Source: Wolbachia endosymbiont (group A) of Longitarsus flavicornis (GTDB lineage Bacteria > Pseudomonadota > Alphaproteobacteria > Rickettsiales > Anaplasmataceae). From it: a stretch of 64,000 bases of DNA. Both the position numbers and the translations under genes were made by a program. The stretch covers positions 1,116,001 to 1,180,000 of the forward strand of contig NZ_OZ008337.1 in the NCBI RefSeq assembly GCF_963931955.1, in the 5' to 3' direction. Every line of letters begins with the position of its first letter. Within the stretch, counting starts at the first letter, position 1. This document shows positions 1 through 10,322 of the stretch, in pieces. The notes beneath the pieces are model-generated. The model saw only the letters and a program-made list of their open reading frames with translations. It made no database searches and was not told the origin of the DNA.

Positions 1-2
1 AG

Positions 3-2247
3 CTTAATAAAGAAAAAGCAGTTCTATCGACAGAGCAGCTGTTTAATGCTGTGAGACAAAATAATCTTAGTGAAGTTGATAATCTTCTTAGTATGGGTGC
101 AGATGTTAATATTAGAGATAGACGTAATTGGACACCTTTGCACTGTGCTGCCGACAATGATAATAAGCTTGATATATCTAGGGCAATTTTAAATCGAAAT
201 GCTGATATTGAGGCTAGAACTAACGTTGGTGAAACACCTTTACATATAGCAAATGCTTATGGTCAATTGAAAATAATTGAGCTTCTTATAGATAAAGGGG
301 CTAGCCTTGAAGCTAAAACTAATGATGGTTTAACGCCTTTGCATGTGGCTATTCAGCATAATAGTGCTACACCTGAAATAATTGAGTTTCTTCTTAATAA
401 AGGTGTTAATATTGAAGCTAAAACGAAAGATGACTGGACACCTTTACATTATGCAGTTTTCAAAGACAGGCTTGATATAGTTAAAGTACTTTCAAGTCGA
501 GGGGCTAACATTGAAGCTAAAAATAAAGATGGAAAAACACCCTTAGACTTAGCTATTCAAGGTAATTACACAGATATAGTAGGGTTTTTAAAACAAACAC
601 AATTAGACAAAAAATTATTGACTGCTATAGAAAATGGAGATCTTCCTGAAGTCAGGAAATTTGTTAGTCAGGGTGCTAGTGTTAATGCTATAGAAGTGGG
701 CATTTTTGGTAGGAAACCTATACACATTGCTGCTGAAAAAAATTACAAAGATATTATAGAGTTCCTTCTCGGTAAGGGGGTAAGCGTTGATGATACCAGT
801 AACTATGGTTGGACACCGCTACATTATACAGCGTCGAAAGGCTGTTTAGAAGTTGCAAAGTTTCTCGTTGACAAAGGGGCTAATATTAATCCTCAAAATG
901 TTTATGGCAGAGAGCCTATACACATTGCTGCTGAGCACGATAATAAAAATATTATAGAACTTCTTCTTAATAAAGGAGTAAGTGTTAATGAGGTTGACAA
1001 AGACGGCTGGATGCCTCTGCACTGGGCTTCTTGGAATGGCCATCTTGATATAATAGAATACCTTGTAGGTAAGGGAGCCAATATCAATACTAAAGATAGG
1101 AATGGTAAAATGCCGCTAGATATTGCTAGAGATAAGGGACATGATAATGTTGTAGAATACTTACAACAAACACAATTAAGTCTAGATAAGCAATTGTTTA
1201 CTGCAGTACAAGATGGTAGTCTTAATAAAGTTCAAGATCTTGTAAGTCGAGGTGCTAACTTAGATGCTATAGATATTCATGACGCTACGGATGACAATAA
1301 TCATGGCTGGACGCCTATACTCTATGCTGCTAAAGGAAGTAAATGGGATATAGTAAAATTCCTTATAGTTCGTGGTGCTAAGTTTAATAATGAAATAACG
1401 TATCAAGGAACACCTTTGCATTTTGCGGTTCAAAAAAATGATTTGGGTATGGTTCAATTTCTTCTTAATAAAGGTGCTAAAGTTGAGTCTGAGGACAGCT
1501 ATAATCGTAAACCTTTGCATCTTGCTGCTGAAGTAAGCGGATTAAATATAATGAAGCTTCTTCTGGGTAATGGCGCTAATGTTGATGCTATAGATATGTA
1601 TCGTCAAACACCTTTGTATTTTGCTATTGATAAAGATAAATCAGACGTAGTGAAGCTTCTCCTTGACAGTGGTGCTAATGTTGATGTCGTAGATGTGAAT
1701 GGCCAGACACCTTTATATTTAGCTAAACAAGAAAGGCATGCGGGTATAGTAAAAATTTTAGAACAAGCCAAATTGAATCAAGAATTGTTGACTGTTACGA
1801 AAATTGGGGATCTTAGTAAAGTGAAAGATTCTGTTAAGCAAGGAGCTGATATTAATGCTGAAGACAAAGATGGTAACACTCCTTTACACAATGCTGCATC
1901 GAAAGGTTACTTAAATGTAGTTAAATATCTTATTGAGAAAGGTGCTAATTTAGAGGCTAAAGATCATGATGGTAGAACCCCTATATATGATGCTTCCTGG
2001 AATGGTCATTTAGATATAGTAAAGTGTCTTATTGAAAAAGGTGTTAATGTTAATGCTACCGATAAAAATGGTTGGACACCATTACATTGGGCTGCATCAA
2101 AAGGCAATTTAGAGATTGCAAAATCTTTAATAGAAAAAGGTGCTGATATTAATGCTAAAAATATTTATGGTAAGAAACCTATACATCGTGCTGCTGAAAA
2201 AAATTATGAAACCGTTATAGAGCTTTTGCTCAGCAAGGGAGCAAATG
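3..2247 (+). CDS. Ankyrin-repeat / latrotoxin-CTD protein, upstream exon (5' end outside window)
   Basis: This is the N-terminal and middle part of a very large ankyrin-repeat protein. The frame is open from base 3 with no stop, so the gene begins before the window; the GTG at 51 is only an internal codon. It encodes about 20 ankyrin units of roughly 33 residues with the G-x-TPLHxA core and the KGAxVNAxD beta-hairpin. They fall into sub-blocks, each ending in a helix with a QTQLD- or QAKLN-like motif followed by LLTAxxxGDL. The frame stops at 2258 only because a group II intron begins at 2248. After splicing, codon GTT would form across the junction and the frame would continue into 4118-5124. 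Ankyrin arrays mediate protein binding, and in WO EAM proteins they are thought to act on host targets. The role here is inferred. The 2311-aa ORF at 46443 has the same repeats and C-terminus. Confidence 0.85.
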
Positions 2248-4117
2248 GTGTGCCGTAGAGACACAAAGAATGTTCAAGTAAGAGCAAACTAAGTGCAAAA
2301 GCTGCACAGTAGATGAGGGTAGGTCCCTTGGAGCCGGTTTACAAGAGCAGGCTTCAAACAACCATAAGCTGCTTTGGTAAAGAGCCAAGGTAGTGAGCGT
2401 TATGGAAAAGGCATAATTATATGTCATGTAAGGAATAGAGAGATGAACGAAAGTGAACCACTGATGAAGTGTCGAAACCTTTTAAATGACGTCAAAACCA
2501 GGGGGTCGTTTGTAACCTGGGATAAATCTATCGGGAGCTTGTTTACTGGATAGATGGCGTCCGGCATAAAGGTGGCATGAATCTATTTCAGGCTATTGTG
2601 TGGAACTACGGGAACCTGTCGTTTCGATGATAAGGGAGAAATCCAAGGAGCTAAACTCTAAGGATGAGAGTACCGATGCGAAAAACAGGGGCGGATCAGC
2701 TCGTAGTAGTGAAGAAGTTTCTGTAATGGAAATGGAGCGAAGGAGCTGAGTTATTCAGTTTTAATTATGTATCAACCGAAAGGGAGGAGTTAATGAATAA
2801 AACAAAGTCTTTTGATATACCAAAGCAACTTATTTGTAGGGCTTATAAACAAGTATCGAAAAATAAAGGTGCGGCTGGTGTGGATGAGGTTTCGATAACA
2901 AAGTTTGAAGAAAATCTAAAAGATAATCTGTACAAACTATGGAATAGGATGTCATCCGGAAGTTATTTTCCAGAGCCGGTAAAAGCTGTTGCGATACCAA
3001 AAGATACAGGAGGGCAAAGAATTTTATGTGTTCCTTCAGTATTCGACAGGATAGGGCAAACGGCTGCTGCTATGTATCTAGAGCCGCTGGTAGAACCAAA
3101 ATTTCATGAGGATTCATATGGTTATAGACCAAATAAGTCTGCACTGGATGCGGTAGATACAGCTCGTAAAAGATGCTGGAGGTACGATTGGACGATAGAT
3201 CTTGATATATCTGGATTTTTCGACAATTTGGACCACGGCTTGGCATTGCAAGCTATCAAAAAGCACACAGACTGCAAATGGGTCATACTGTATGTTGAGA
3301 GGTGGATGAAAGCCCCCATTCAGCAAGCAGATGGCAGTAAGGTAGTTAGGGATAAAGGAGTTCCGCAAGGAGGTTCAGTTAGCCCAATCATCTCTAATAT
3401 ATTCATGCATCATGTGTTTGATATATGGATGAAAAAGAACTACCCGACAGTACCATTTGAGAGGTATGTGGATGATGCGATAGTGCACTGCAGAACAGAG
3501 AAACAGGCAGAGTTTGTGAAAGTAATGATCGAAGAAAGATTGGCTGAGTATAAGTTGAAATTGCATCCTGAAAAGACACAGATAGTGTACTGTAAGGATG
3601 ACAATAGGAGTGGTGAATTTCCTAAACAAAGTTTTAATTTTCTGGGTTACACATTCAGACCCAGGTTAGCAAGAAATAAAATAGGGAAGTATTTTGTTTC
3701 ATTTCTTCCAGCAATTAGCAACAAGGCCAAGAAAAAGATTACTACAACCATAAGGTCATGGAAAATGCTACGAAATACGCATATAACATTAGAGGAGATA
3801 TCAGGAAAAGTAAATCCAATAGTCAGAGGCTGGTATCAGTACTATGGCAAATTTTACAGAACTGAAGTATACAAATCTCTAAAGAATATAGAGCGGCATC
3901 TAGAAAAGTGGGTGAAAAGGAAATATAAGAGACTCAGGAGTCACGGAAGACTAGCAAGACAATTTCTAGGAAAGGTGAGAAAGAGGTCTCCGGATATTTT
4001 CTATCACTGGACACTAGGGTTAGGCCAAAAGGCTGAATAATGGAAGCTGTATAAATCGAGAGGTTTACGTACAGTTTTGCGAGAGACTGGTGGGGAAGTT
4101 CCACTGGTCTACTCTCC
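2248..4117 (+). mobile_element. Group II intron with maturase, copy 1
   Basis: A complete-looking group II intron inserted in an ankyrin codon. The 5' end is GTGTG (consensus GUGYG). A domain V-like hairpin lies at about 4041-4080, followed by a domain VI hairpin (about 4081-4117). The domain VI hairpin has a bulged A at 4111, seven bases before the end, where the branch point should be. Domains I-IV occupy 2255-2790, and the maturase ORF starts at 2793. The loop bases 2507-2513 (CGTTTGT) pair over seven positions, wobbles included, with the last seven exon bases (GCAAATG, 2241-2247), a good EBS1-IBS1 candidate. The 3' boundary was placed where the ankyrin reading frame is restored (g|tt aat). 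It ends in CC rather than the usual AY, so it could be off by one or two bases. Copy 2 at 33122-34991 differs at only one base that I noticed (2324/33204 region). Confidence 0.85.
2793..4040 (+). CDS. ltrA: Group II intron reverse transcriptase / maturase
   Basis: A 415-aa intron-encoded protein that helps the intron RNA fold and splice and copies it into DNA at new sites. Reverse-transcriptase blocks are visible in order. RT-0/1 is rich in KNKGAAGVDEV. The RT-2/3 region contains SYGYRPNKSALDAV. RT-4 has the LDISGFFDNLDH motif. The catalytic YVDD is at residues 225-228. The Q-G-G-x-x-S-P segment precedes it at about residue 190. The C-terminal third carries the maturase X-type domain (group II maturase-specific, GWYQYYGKF). 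No HNH endonuclease follows, so this is an endonuclease-less maturase. A strong ribosome site (GGGAGGAG) lies just upstream of the ATG. The same protein is encoded at 33667-34914. Confidence 0.95.
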   Translation: MNKTKSFDIPKQLICRAYKQVSKNKGAAGVDEVSITKFEENLKDNLYKLWNRMSSGSYFPEPVKAVAIPKDTGGQRILCVPSVFDRIGQTAAAMYLEPLVEPKFHEDSYGYRPNKSALDAVDTARKRCWRYDWTIDLDISGFFDNLDHGLALQAIKKHTDCKWVILYVERWMKAPIQQADGSKVVRDKGVPQGGSVSPIISNIFMHHVFDIWMKKNYPTVPFERYVDDAIVHCRTEKQAEFVKVMIEERLAEYKLKLHPEKTQIVYCKDDNRSGEFPKQSFNFLGYTFRPRLARNKIGKYFVSFLPAISNKAKKKITTTIRSWKMLRNTHITLEEISGKVNPIVRGWYQYYGKFYRTEVYKSLKNIERHLEKWVKRKYKRLRSHGRLARQFLGKVRKRSPDIFYHWTLGLGQKAE

Positions 4118-5124
4118 TTAATGATACTGATAAAAGTGGTTGGACACCATTACATTGGGCTTCTCAGAATGGCCATTTGGATGTAGTAAAGTATCTTGTA
4201 AACAGAGGAGCAGAAGTTAATGCTAAAGCTAATGATGGCAAAACGCCGCTAGATATTGCTATTGAGCAAAAACATAATAATGTTGTAGAATATTTGGAAA
4301 AAGTTAAGGAAGAAAGAGGAGAACCTTTACAACGCAAACGCCGTCATCATCATGGAGATCATAGTCGTCATCACTTATCACGTAAACCTCTTGCTATAGA
4401 TTCAAGTAATCAACCTGAGATAGCAGCAAGTAGTGGCACAAGACCATCTTCATGGATAAATGATTTATTTGGTTGGGTAAAGAGCTCTATAGGTGGGTTA
4501 TTAGGTTCTAGAGCTGCTTTACCTGAGAAAACATTCACTCAAAGTTCAATCTCACAAATTAGTGCACCAATCGATGTAAATGGTACAATAATGTTACTTG
4601 ACGTGCTCATTAGAAAAGCTACAGGTCAGAAGTACATTTCTACAGTAGATCAGTCTATATCTCCACTAGAAGCACAGGGCTATGCATTGAATATTACAAA
4701 GGGATTTGAGAAAGTAGTAGAGCAAGCTGGATTAAAAAGTGGTGTGTCAATGCATCGATTAAATATTGATTATATGGGAATGCAGAAAGAGATTACTAGA
4801 AAAGTCATGAGTGGTAAATTTAATGAAATTTCAGGGATTTTAAAATTGTATGTAGAGAAAGCATGTCCTGATGAAGAAGCTGGTAAATTAAGTCCGAAGA
4901 AATTTGACAAGTTTATAGCTCAATTTAATAAGGGTCTGCTAAATCAATCAATAGAGCAGATATTACACAACAGAGATGGTAGATTAGAAGTTGATGATGC
5001 AAAGCAAATGAGTTTAGAGCCTCAAAGTTATTTAAGTAATGCTTCAGTTCACAGCCATTCAAAAGTATCAACTTGTCTTTCTGAGATAGGAGTAACCAAG
5101 CTTAGAGGTAATCTCAATAGGTGA
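4118..5124 (+). CDS. Ankyrin-repeat / latrotoxin-CTD protein, downstream exon
   Basis: This is the C-terminal part of the gene that starts at the left edge. The frame opens in intron sequence at 4090 (GTG), but exon sequence begins at 4118. It starts with one and a half ankyrin units (G-W-T-P-L-H-W-A). A basic, furin-type motif R-K-R-R follows at about 4330, then a His-rich stretch (HHHGDHSRHH). A Ser/Pro linker leads to a conserved domain of about 140 residues (about 4570-4980) that matches the latrotoxin C-terminal domain described in WO EAM proteins, with DVNGTIMLLD and SPKKFDKFIAQFNKGLL segments. The same module closes the 2311-aa ORF at about 52800-53240. In black-widow latrotoxins this domain is removed by proteolysis. 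Release at R-K-R-R here is inferred. Two short ORFs and an Rpn gene follow. Confidence 0.85.
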
Positions 5125-5152
5125 GTTATAATATAAGGGGTGGAGCTATAAT

Positions 5153-5248
5153 ATGCCAAGTAGTGGAAAATTTAAAGTGAAGGTAGCCAAAATAATTAGA
5201 GATACCAGACCAAGTTTGATGGTTCTAATACTAACATGGATGAAGTAG
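5153..5248 (+). pseudogene. Decayed copy of a 37-aa conserved peptide
   Basis: This is the counterpart of the 37-aa ORF at 53401-53514. The first 16 codons agree (MPSSGKFKV, then VAKIIR), then a small deletion around ACCAGACC shifts the frame and it ends at 31 codons. Both copies have a purine-rich ribosome-site-like stretch (GGGGTGGAG here) before the ATG. The function is unknown. The conserved N-terminus could also be the relic of a longer gene. Confidence 0.4.
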
Positions 5249-5337
5249 ATATTACAGATAATAATGCTAAGTGGTTAATGTGTTTTCCATATTGAACTTA
5301 CAGCACGTAGCTTTGATATAGAAGTTTGGGTAACGTT

Positions 5338-5406
5338 ATGATAGTAATTTATATAATTCTTTGTGCAATCTTTATAGCTGTTTTAGACAGTTCATTAGAC
5401 TCTTAA
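5338..5406 (+). CDS. Tiny hydrophobic peptide (22 aa), conserved in both blocks
   Basis: ATG to TAA encodes 22 residues. The core is MIVIYIILCAIFIAVLD, then SSLDS: one hydrophobic segment long enough to cross a membrane, with a short acidic tail. The other copy (53582-53650) differs at four bases, and three of these are silent (two Leu codons, one Asp codon), leaving Ala/Val as the only change. This pattern is what selection on the peptide would give. No good ribosome site is evident directly upstream, and neither copy is likely to be annotated because of size. The role is unknown; a small membrane protein or toxin-like peptide is a guess. Confidence 0.4.
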   Translation: MIVIYIILCAIFIAVLDSSLDS

Positions 5407-5469
5407 TTATGGGGTATGTTTAACTTAAGAAAGGTTTTCATAAATGTTGAAGTGAATAAGTTGTAGTAT

Positions 5470-6423
5470 TTATGTTTTTTCCCTGAGTTGTAAAATTTCA
5501 GAATGAGAGAGACCGGTAATTTGAGCTATAACATCTATAGAAACACCGGCCTTGAGTGAGTTTTTTGCAACTTCAATTTTACCTTCAATTTTACCTTTTT
5601 CATGGCCGATTTCGATGCCTTCTTGTCTACCTTCTTGTCTACCTTCTTGTCTACCTTCTTGTCTACCTTCTTGTCTACCTTCTTGTTTAGCATCATCGAG
5701 TTTTTGAGCAAGAACAGCCTGTTCATCACGAATACGCTTGATCTCTTGTTCATAGGCAATAAATTCTTTTTCAGACCAGTTGAACCTATTTAGTTCTTCA
5801 TAAGCTCTTTTAATTATTAGATCACTTCCTATTATTCTCTCTAGCTCTTCTTCACTAGTTTCGTCTGCATATCTGAAAAAGTATACCCATTTTTCAACTA
5901 TACTTGAAAGCTGATCTTCTTTGGTTTTTGGAAATTTAGGCAACTCAATAAATATAAAGTAAAAATCTTTTAGATCATGTTCATTAGTATCTTCATCGCG
6001 AATAGTGTGCTTTGATTTATACTCAGACTTATCAGGAAATAAAATACAATCTGCTATAGCAATAAAGATAATTTCCTTAAGGTCATGATATTGATCACCC
6101 TTACTAGCTTGTCTTGAGTAAGCTTTAGCTGCGTAATATTGGGCACGTTTTTCAAAGCCTTTGGTTTTAGCGACCTGCATTTCGACTATGACTTGCAGCC
6201 CATTTTCATCTCTACAAAGAACATCGACAATGCTTTGTTTTTTAGAGGCAATATCAGGGTCTTGAATAGTACTTAAAAACTCTATATCCTTTATTGCACT
6301 TTTGCCGGTGAAGCCAAGAATATCATTAAGAAAGTGAATAAGGATATCTTTATTTTTTTCAGTGCCAAAGATGCGCTTGAACGATATATCATTCTTTGGA
6401 TCGAGAAACTTCGAAAGAGCCAT
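5470..6423 (-). CDS. Rpn family PD-(D/E)XK nuclease / putative transposase-like protein
   Basis: A 317-aa protein of the Rpn/YhgA-like family (recombination-promoting nuclease, often annotated as PD-(D/E)XK transposase), very common in Wolbachia. The N-terminus has the family hallmark LDPKNDISFKRIFG. The nuclease core follows, with IVDVLCRDE (Asp) and VIVEMQ (Glu, Gln in place of Lys) at about residues 65-85, then KRAQYYAAKAY. The C-terminal quarter contains a run of EGRQ tetrapeptides encoded by a 12-nt tandem repeat, then a GHEKGKIEGKIEVAKN coiled segment and a small C-terminal domain (KAGVSIDVIAQITGLS). That last piece resembles the tails of the twin-HTH regulators nearby. It lies opposite to its neighbours. 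The paralogue at 53713-54606 lacks the EGRQ expansion. Confidence 0.9.
   Translation of the reverse strand: MALSKFLDPKNDISFKRIFGTEKNKDILIHFLNDILGFTGKSAIKDIEFLSTIQDPDIASKKQSIVDVLCRDENGLQVIVEMQVAKTKGFEKRAQYYAAKAYSRQASKGDQYHDLKEIIFIAIADCILFPDKSEYKSKHTIRDEDTNEHDLKDFYFIFIELPKFPKTKEDQLSSIVEKWVYFFRYADETSEEELERIIGSDLIIKRAYEELNRFNWSEKEFIAYEQEIKRIRDEQAVLAQKLDDAKQEGRQEGRQEGRQEGRQEGRQEGIEIGHEKGKIEGKIEVAKNSLKAGVSIDVIAQITGLSHSEILQLREKT
5618..5689 (-). repeat. 12-nt tandem repeat (about 6 units) inside the Rpn gene
   Basis: The plus-strand unit CCTTCTTGTCTA is repeated six times head to tail, the last unit with one change. It keeps the reading frame and encodes EGRQ repeats in the minus-strand protein. Block B has no such run, so the array arose by slippage in copy A or was lost in B. 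Unit number is likely to vary between strains. Confidence 0.95.
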
Positions 6424-6666
6424 GACGGATTAACCTAAAAAGCATTAATAATTATACACAATTGTGAAGAAATATTCAACGTTTTTGTGCTAAAGTCTAT
6501 TAAAGTTAGCTAAATTTCAAGAGTTGGCAAAAAACTACCTTCATAGATGACCATAGAATGCTACTGCGCACCTTAGCTGTTTATTTTATCATCTTTTACA
6601 ACTCCCTCCATAAACCCCAGCAAATGAATTCATGAGCTATAAAGAGCTTTAAAAACACTTATTTTG

Positions 6667-6763
6667 GGTGTGAGAGATTAACCTCCTAATAAAAATACAA
6701 GCCCAAAAGCTCAATTACGATTTACCTAATATCGTGAGGACAGGTTCATTAATCTCCCACACC
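6667..6763. ncRNA. Conserved inverted-repeat-bounded element (candidate structured RNA), copy A
   Basis: GGTGTGAGAGATTAACCT at the left pairs almost perfectly with the right end (AGG..TTAATCTCCCACACC), giving a closing stem of 14-17 bp around about 60 bases. Two smaller hairpins sit inside: AGC-CCAAAA-GCT and ACGAT-ttacctaat-ATCGT. The layout resembles a small cloverleaf. It lies 76 bases before rnhA, and the same element is at 54843-54938 upstream of the second rnhA. It could be a small RNA, a leader structure, or a palindromic repeat element; I recognise no named family (it lacks SRP RNA, 6S and tmRNA signatures). Confidence 0.35.
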
Positions 6764-6839
6764 TTTACATGATAAAGATCTTGAAACTTAGTGTCAACAT
6801 TTCAGTAGCAAATTTATGTTAAATCTATATCTTGTCAAT

Positions 6840-7373
6840 ATGGACAAAAAGAAGGTTATAATATATACAGATGGAGCTTGTTCTGGAAACCCTGGTCCCG
6901 GTGGATGGGCAGCCGTGGTGATGTATGAAAATAAAAGTGTCTTTATCAAAAAACGTATCTCTGGAGGTGAAGAAAACACAACAAATAACAAGATGGAGCT
7001 AAAGGCTGTAATTAATGGACTAAAGATGTTAAAAATTTCCTGCAAAGTTATTGTACACACTGATAGTCAGTATATTAAACAAGGTATAACAGAGTGGATC
7101 AACAAGTGGAAAATAAATGGTTGGAAGACAGCCGATAAAAAGCCAGTGAAGAACAGAGAATTATGGCAGGAACTAGATGAAGTTGCTTTGCAGCATGATA
7201 TTAATTGGAAGTGGGTTAGAGCTCACAACGGTAATATGTACAATGAGGAGGCAGATAGACTTGCTAGAAAGGAATCTAAAAAGCTAAAATATAGAGATTG
7301 TGAGGTCAAGAAATCACCAAAAAATAGAGGGAACTCTAAGTTTCATAGATTGGGTGGAGTATTATGGCAATAA
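6840..7373 (+). CDS. rnhA: Ribonuclease HI
   Basis: A 177-aa RNase HI that cuts the RNA strand of RNA-DNA hybrids. All four acidic residues of the DEDD site are visible: Asp in [15 protein letters not shown] near the N-terminus, Glu in NNKMELKAV, Asp in [11 protein letters not shown], and Asp in NEEADRLA, with the catalytic His in VRAHNGN. The frame opens at 6816, but the ATG at 6840 ([12 protein letters not shown]) gives the normal family start. The 3' end overlaps the mutL start by 10 bases (tta tgg caa taa), so the two are probably co-translated. The block B copy is frameshifted, leaving this as the only intact copy in the window. Confidence 0.95.
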
Positions 7374-9146
7374 TTCTTTTAGACACAAAAACTATAAATC
7401 GTATAGCAGCGGGAGAGGTAATAGAGAGGCCAGCAAAAGGAATTAGTAGAAAATGCAATAGATGCTGGAAGTTCAGAGATAGAGATCAAGATAGAAAGTG
7501 GTGGACGTAACCTTATAACTGTAACGGATGATGGAAATGGAATAGAAAAGAACGATCTGGAACTAGCACTTATGAGGCATGCCACTTCAAAATTAAGTGA
7601 TAGTGAGTTAATAGAGATCAGACATCTTGGCTTTAGAGGAGAGGCTCTGCCTTCAATTGCAGCAGTAAGCAGAATGAAATTATCATCTAAGGCAAGTGGA
7701 GCAAAGGAAGCATGGTCTATAAGATATGAGGGAGGAGAAAAAATAAGAGAGATTATCCCTTGTTCTTTGTTGCAAGGTACATATATTGAAATTCGTGACT
7801 TATTTTTTGCCACACCAAATAGATTAAAATTTCTAAAAACCGAGAGGGCAGAAACACAAAGTATTGTTGATATTGTGAATAACTTAGCGATGATTAATTA
7901 TAGTATTGGGTTTACTCTCACTTCCGGTAATAAAAAGCTCTTAAAATATGTTAAGCAAACTTCATTATTTAACAGATTATGTGAAACAGAAGAAGAATTT
8001 CAGAGCAATTCGCTGGAAGTTAAAGAGGAAGAAGACGGCATCAAACTTACGGGACACATCTGTAAACCAACTATTAGTCGTGGTAATTCAACTCAGATCT
8101 ATACGTTTGTTAATGGCAGGCCAATAAAAGACAATCTACTTATTGGTGCAATTAGATATGCGTATCAAGATTTTATTCTAAGTGGGAGGTATCCTTTTGC
8201 AGTGTTGCACTTAGAGATACCATACGATCAAGTAGATGTAAATGTGCATCCAAATAAATCAGAAGTAAGATTTCAGAATAAAAGGTCAATATATGAAATA
8301 GTGAGAAGAGGGATAATAAAAGCATTATTGACGAGGTTCGCAGCAAGTGATGTTAAGTCTCAAAGTATTGAAGAGTTTGATAGCCAAGAGAAGGTTAATA
8401 GTGAAGAGGAAAAAAATCAAAAAGAGTTTTATGAAAAGAGACCAAGTCTTTTAGAAAATCGTCTAATGAAAGAATTCAATGCACCAGATGAAAGAAGGCA
8501 AAGCTTACCAGAAACGTTTAAGTATGGAGAATCTCCACCCCAAAAGGGAGCGATGGTTCTAGAAAGGGAGCAAATTGATTTAATAGAGGATCATCCTCTA
8601 GGGTATGCACGCTGTCAGGTCCACAGTACTTACATTATTGCTGAGGCTAAAGGCAAATTAATTATAGTAGATCAGCACGCAGCTCATGAAAGATTGATAT
8701 ACGAGTGCTTAAAGCAAAAATCAAGCATAAAAAGACAGAAACTTCTTCTTCCTGAAACAGTTGAAATCAAAAACCAAGCTGGAATGGAGATGATTGAAAC
8801 TTATAAAGATGAGCTTTTTGAAATGGGTTTTGGTATTGAAATAGAATCAGAAGATAAAGTAAGGGTGAAAGAAATACCTGCAATCTTGGGAACAATAGAT
8901 ATAAAAGAGATGCTAGTTGATATAGTAGATAAGTTAATGGAAATGAAAGATACGGTGCCAATAGAGGATAAGGTGAATAAAATATCAGCCACAATCGCTT
9001 GCCATGGAGCAGGAAGAAAAATGAAATTGGAAGAGATGAATGAGATACTAAGACAAATTGAGAAAACTCTATATTCTGGTCATGAAAGACCAACGTATAT
9101 AGAAATAAAACTAAGTGATATAGAAAAATTGTTTGAAAGGAGATGA
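7364..9146 (+). pseudogene. mutL: mutL homologue, frameshifted copy A
   Basis: DNA mismatch repair MutL. The ATG at 7364 starts [24 protein letters not shown], but about 8 bases present in copy B (after CCAGC, near 7430) are missing, so the GHKL ATPase start is out of frame with the rest. From about 7438 the other frame carries the expected motifs: ENAIDA, DDGNGI, GFRGEAL, the C-terminal endonuclease motif DQHAAHERLIYE (DQHA-x2-E-x4-E), and CHGAGR near the end. An internal ATG at 7572 opens 524 residues but would lack the ATP-binding N-terminus. It is therefore probably non-functional as a MutL. Large parts are identical to the intact copy B at 55535. Confidence 0.85.
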
Positions 9147-9213
9147 GTTCAGTTTGTCAAAAAGGTTCCCAATTAGGTATACGTAACGGCTCTTCTGATT
9201 ATGAGTATAAAAT

Positions 9214-10152
9214 GTGAAAAAAGAGAATAATTACTCTAATTTTTTATATTATAAAGTAGTAGGACAGAAAGTAAGAAGTTGTAGGATAGCAAAGGGGTAT
9301 ACTCAAAAAGATTTAGCAAAAAAAATCGGTGTAACGTATCAAATAGTACTACAATATGAAAAAGGAACACGAAAAATTTCGATTGAAAAGTTGTGCGCTA
9401 TAGCAAAGGTGTTATCAATTAATATTACGGATCTTATTCCTGTATCAAATGAAAAAATTTGCCTTAAAAACGAAGAAGAAGAGATACTAAATCTAGTAAG
9501 AGAATATAAAAAGATTAACGATCAGGAGTTACGTAGAATGCTTTGTTTACTAACTAAAATTGCCAGAGTGAGTGAAGAAAATAGTAAAAAAACGGAGAGA
9601 ATAAAAATTGCAAAAGCTCTGGTTAAAGCAGGAGTTTTTGTTGATACTGTTTCAAAAACAATTGGTCTATCTGCTGATGAATGTGTTGAAGAAAAAACGG
9701 ATTCTATCTACTACAAAATAGGAAAAAAGATAAAAGAATGGAGGGTATTACGGGAGTATACTCAAAAGGATTTAGCAGAGAAAATGAGCACAACACGTGA
9801 CGAAATAAGCAATTATGAACAAGGAAGGGTTGCTGTTCCACTTGATAAATTATATGGAATGGCAGAGGTGTTATCGATTAATATCGTGGATCTACTTGAA
9901 CTAGCAGAAGATGCAGATGAAAGAGTAGGAAATGAATTACCGAATTTAATTGAAGAATACAAAAAGATTGAAAGCCAAGAACTACGTAATGCACTAATAA
10001 AATCTTTGTTTGAAGGGATACGAATTTGCGAAGAGAAAGTGAAAAGAGCAGAAAAGATGAAAATTGCAAAGGATTTAGTGAAAGGAGGAATTTCTATTGA
10101 TATTATTTTGCAAGCGGTAGGCATTTCTTTAGATGAAATTCAACAAGTTTAA
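9214..10152 (+). CDS. Twin-HTH (XRE-type) transcriptional regulator, block A
   Basis: A 312-aa regulator made of two similar halves. Each half has an HTH_3/XRE domain (about residues 12-70 with GYTQKDLAKKIGVTYQIVLQYEKG; about residues 165-225 with EYTQKDLAEKMSTTRDEISNYEQG). A helical segment and a short KIAKxLVKxGxxxDxIxxxxGLS motif follow. Such twin-domain regulators are a hallmark of the WO EAM and probably bind DNA as an intramolecular dimer. The start is GTG, the same in copy B. The gene lies 67 bases after mutL. Targets are unknown; proximity to cif and Undecim genes makes those candidates (inference). Confidence 0.9.
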   Translation: MKKENNYSNFLYYKVVGQKVRSCRIAKGYTQKDLAKKIGVTYQIVLQYEKGTRKISIEKLCAIAKVLSINITDLIPVSNEKICLKNEEEEILNLVREYKKINDQELRRMLCLLTKIARVSEENSKKTERIKIAKALVKAGVFVDTVSKTIGLSADECVEEKTDSIYYKIGKKIKEWRVLREYTQKDLAEKMSTTRDEISNYEQGRVAVPLDKLYGMAEVLSINIVDLLELAEDADERVGNELPNLIEEYKKIESQELRNALIKSLFEGIRICEEKVKRAEKMKIAKDLVKGGISIDIILQAVGISLDEIQQV

Positions 10153-10322
10153 AATAAAAAAATCACCATATATTAATATCTTCACTTCTTGATGAAAAAA
10201 TAAGTAAAAAAGATTGAGAAATTGATTTGACTTCACTCGAAAGCTATGGCTCTATGCCAATGCTGATAAAAAACAGCAGTAAATATTTAAAAAAAGTTTG
10301 TTGTTAGTGAAAGGTAAATTAT

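Noticed and set aside
5618..5689. Possible CRISPR-like array
   Set aside because: Contiguous 12-nt units without spacers; a coding tandem repeat.
5602..5793. Plus-strand ORF with FLSTFLST repeats
   Set aside because: It is the complement of the EGRQ-encoding 12-nt repeat in the minus-strand Rpn gene.
6667..6763. tRNA, tmRNA, 6S or SRP RNA gene
   Set aside because: The fold is cloverleaf-like, but there is no CCA-type acceptor, anticodon arm, T-loop or SRP tetraloop signature.
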